The position numbers and the translations under genes are program-made. From positions 13,151,770 through 13,215,769 of the forward strand of contig CM119268.1 of the NCBI GenBank assembly GCA_051294375.1: a stretch of DNA of 64,000 nucleotides. Direction: 5' to 3'. Positions 63,854 through 64,000 of this stretch are shown here, one piece after another (position 1 is the stretch's first letter; each line of letters starts with the position of its first letter). The DNA is from Paraspadella gotoi. Lineage: Eukaryota; Chaetognatha. Under the pieces are notes generated by a model. It had not been told where the DNA came from. It saw only the letters and a program-made list of their open reading frames with translations, and ran no database searches.

Positions 63854-63880
63854 GTGGTGGTTCGAGCCCACCCGAGGACG
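63807..63880 (+). tRNA. tRNA-Asn(GTT)
   Basis: 74 nt. GTCTCTGTGGCGCAATCGGT start; loop CTGTTAA gives anticodon GTT; T-arm GGTGG-TTCGAGC-CCACC. The acceptor 3' strand is CGAGGAC rather than the expected CAGGGAC, leaving one C-A mismatch. There is no T-run within about 10 bp. It could be a functional gene with a weak stem or an early pseudogene. Confidence 0.8.
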
Positions 63881-63933
63881 CATTAATAAATAATTTTCTA
63901 CTTTCCTGACGAATAATTTTTTGTAATAAGTTT

Positions 63934-64000
63934 TGAGCAAACGAAGTGCCGGATCTGCCCACGATCATTAGCGGTAAGTTGCTGATTAATTTAATAATTA
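63934..64000 (+). mobile_element. Pearl-like element, 5' end, cut by the window
   Basis: TTTTGAGCAAACGAAGTGCC, then GGATCTGCCCACGATCATTA, matches the 5' end seen at 16115. Confidence 0.6.

Noticed and set aside
49616-63880. Organelle, plasmid or phage origin of the tRNA set
   Set aside because: Sequences are eukaryotic nuclear type with internal A and B boxes and T-run terminators, no encoded bacterial features lie nearby, and one gene has a nuclear-type intron.

Overview
The window is nuclear DNA from an invertebrate animal. Genes are split by short GT-AG introns. The encoded families are metazoan: a matrix metalloproteinase, a VIT/vWA protein, a RING finger protein and Cys-rich secreted proteins. 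Dozens of dispersed AT-rich repeats, long (GA)n tracts and Pol III tRNA genes surround them. A repeat family with tandem cores of roughly 150-165 bp, an ACGG-type microsatellite and a 3' hairpin resembles the Helentron-associated 'pearl' elements best known from bivalves. A mollusc or other lophotrochozoan is therefore plausible, but the species cannot be fixed.

Layout. 1-18.2 kb is almost gene-free: (GA)n/(CT)n tracts, a TTGCGGCAATTCG minisatellite, repeat remnants, two weak exon candidates and one promoter-like patch. 18.29-22.74 kb (+) is an intact four-exon gene for a 1113-residue protein ending in a trypsin-like serine peptidase domain. That gene and about 1 kb downstream, which contains a 652-bp miniature LTR element, are repeated in inverted orientation at 25.30-30.77 kb. 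The second copy lacks the gene start and carries frameshifts. The spacer holds a 25-N assembly gap flush against the inner end of the first arm. 30.95-38.58 kb (-) is a Cys-rich secreted-protein locus of at least 11 exons.

39.26-49.26 kb (-) is the 3' part of a matrix metalloproteinase gene. Its last intron contains a complete ten-exon VIT/vWA gene (+). Its preceding intron contains a complete three-exon RING gene (+). Both splice joins of the host restore the metalloproteinase reading frame exactly.

49.37-63.88 kb holds 19 tRNA genes for 17 amino acids and 18 anticodons, mostly one gene each, on mixed strands. Most have their own T-run terminator. One elongator tRNA-Met carries a 17-nt intron. 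Phe is represented only by a broken 5' half; Tyr and Cys were not found. The cluster is interleaved with pearl-like elements, foldback MITEs and a 2.55-kb palindrome.

The most notable items are the near-complete tRNA set, the metalloproteinase with two antisense nested genes, the two large palindromes, the miniature LTR element with a tRNA-like T-arm in its LTRs, a minisatellite that multiplies a splice donor, and a dispersed hammerhead-ribozyme-like motif. No database search or folding was run; all family calls come from motifs read by eye.
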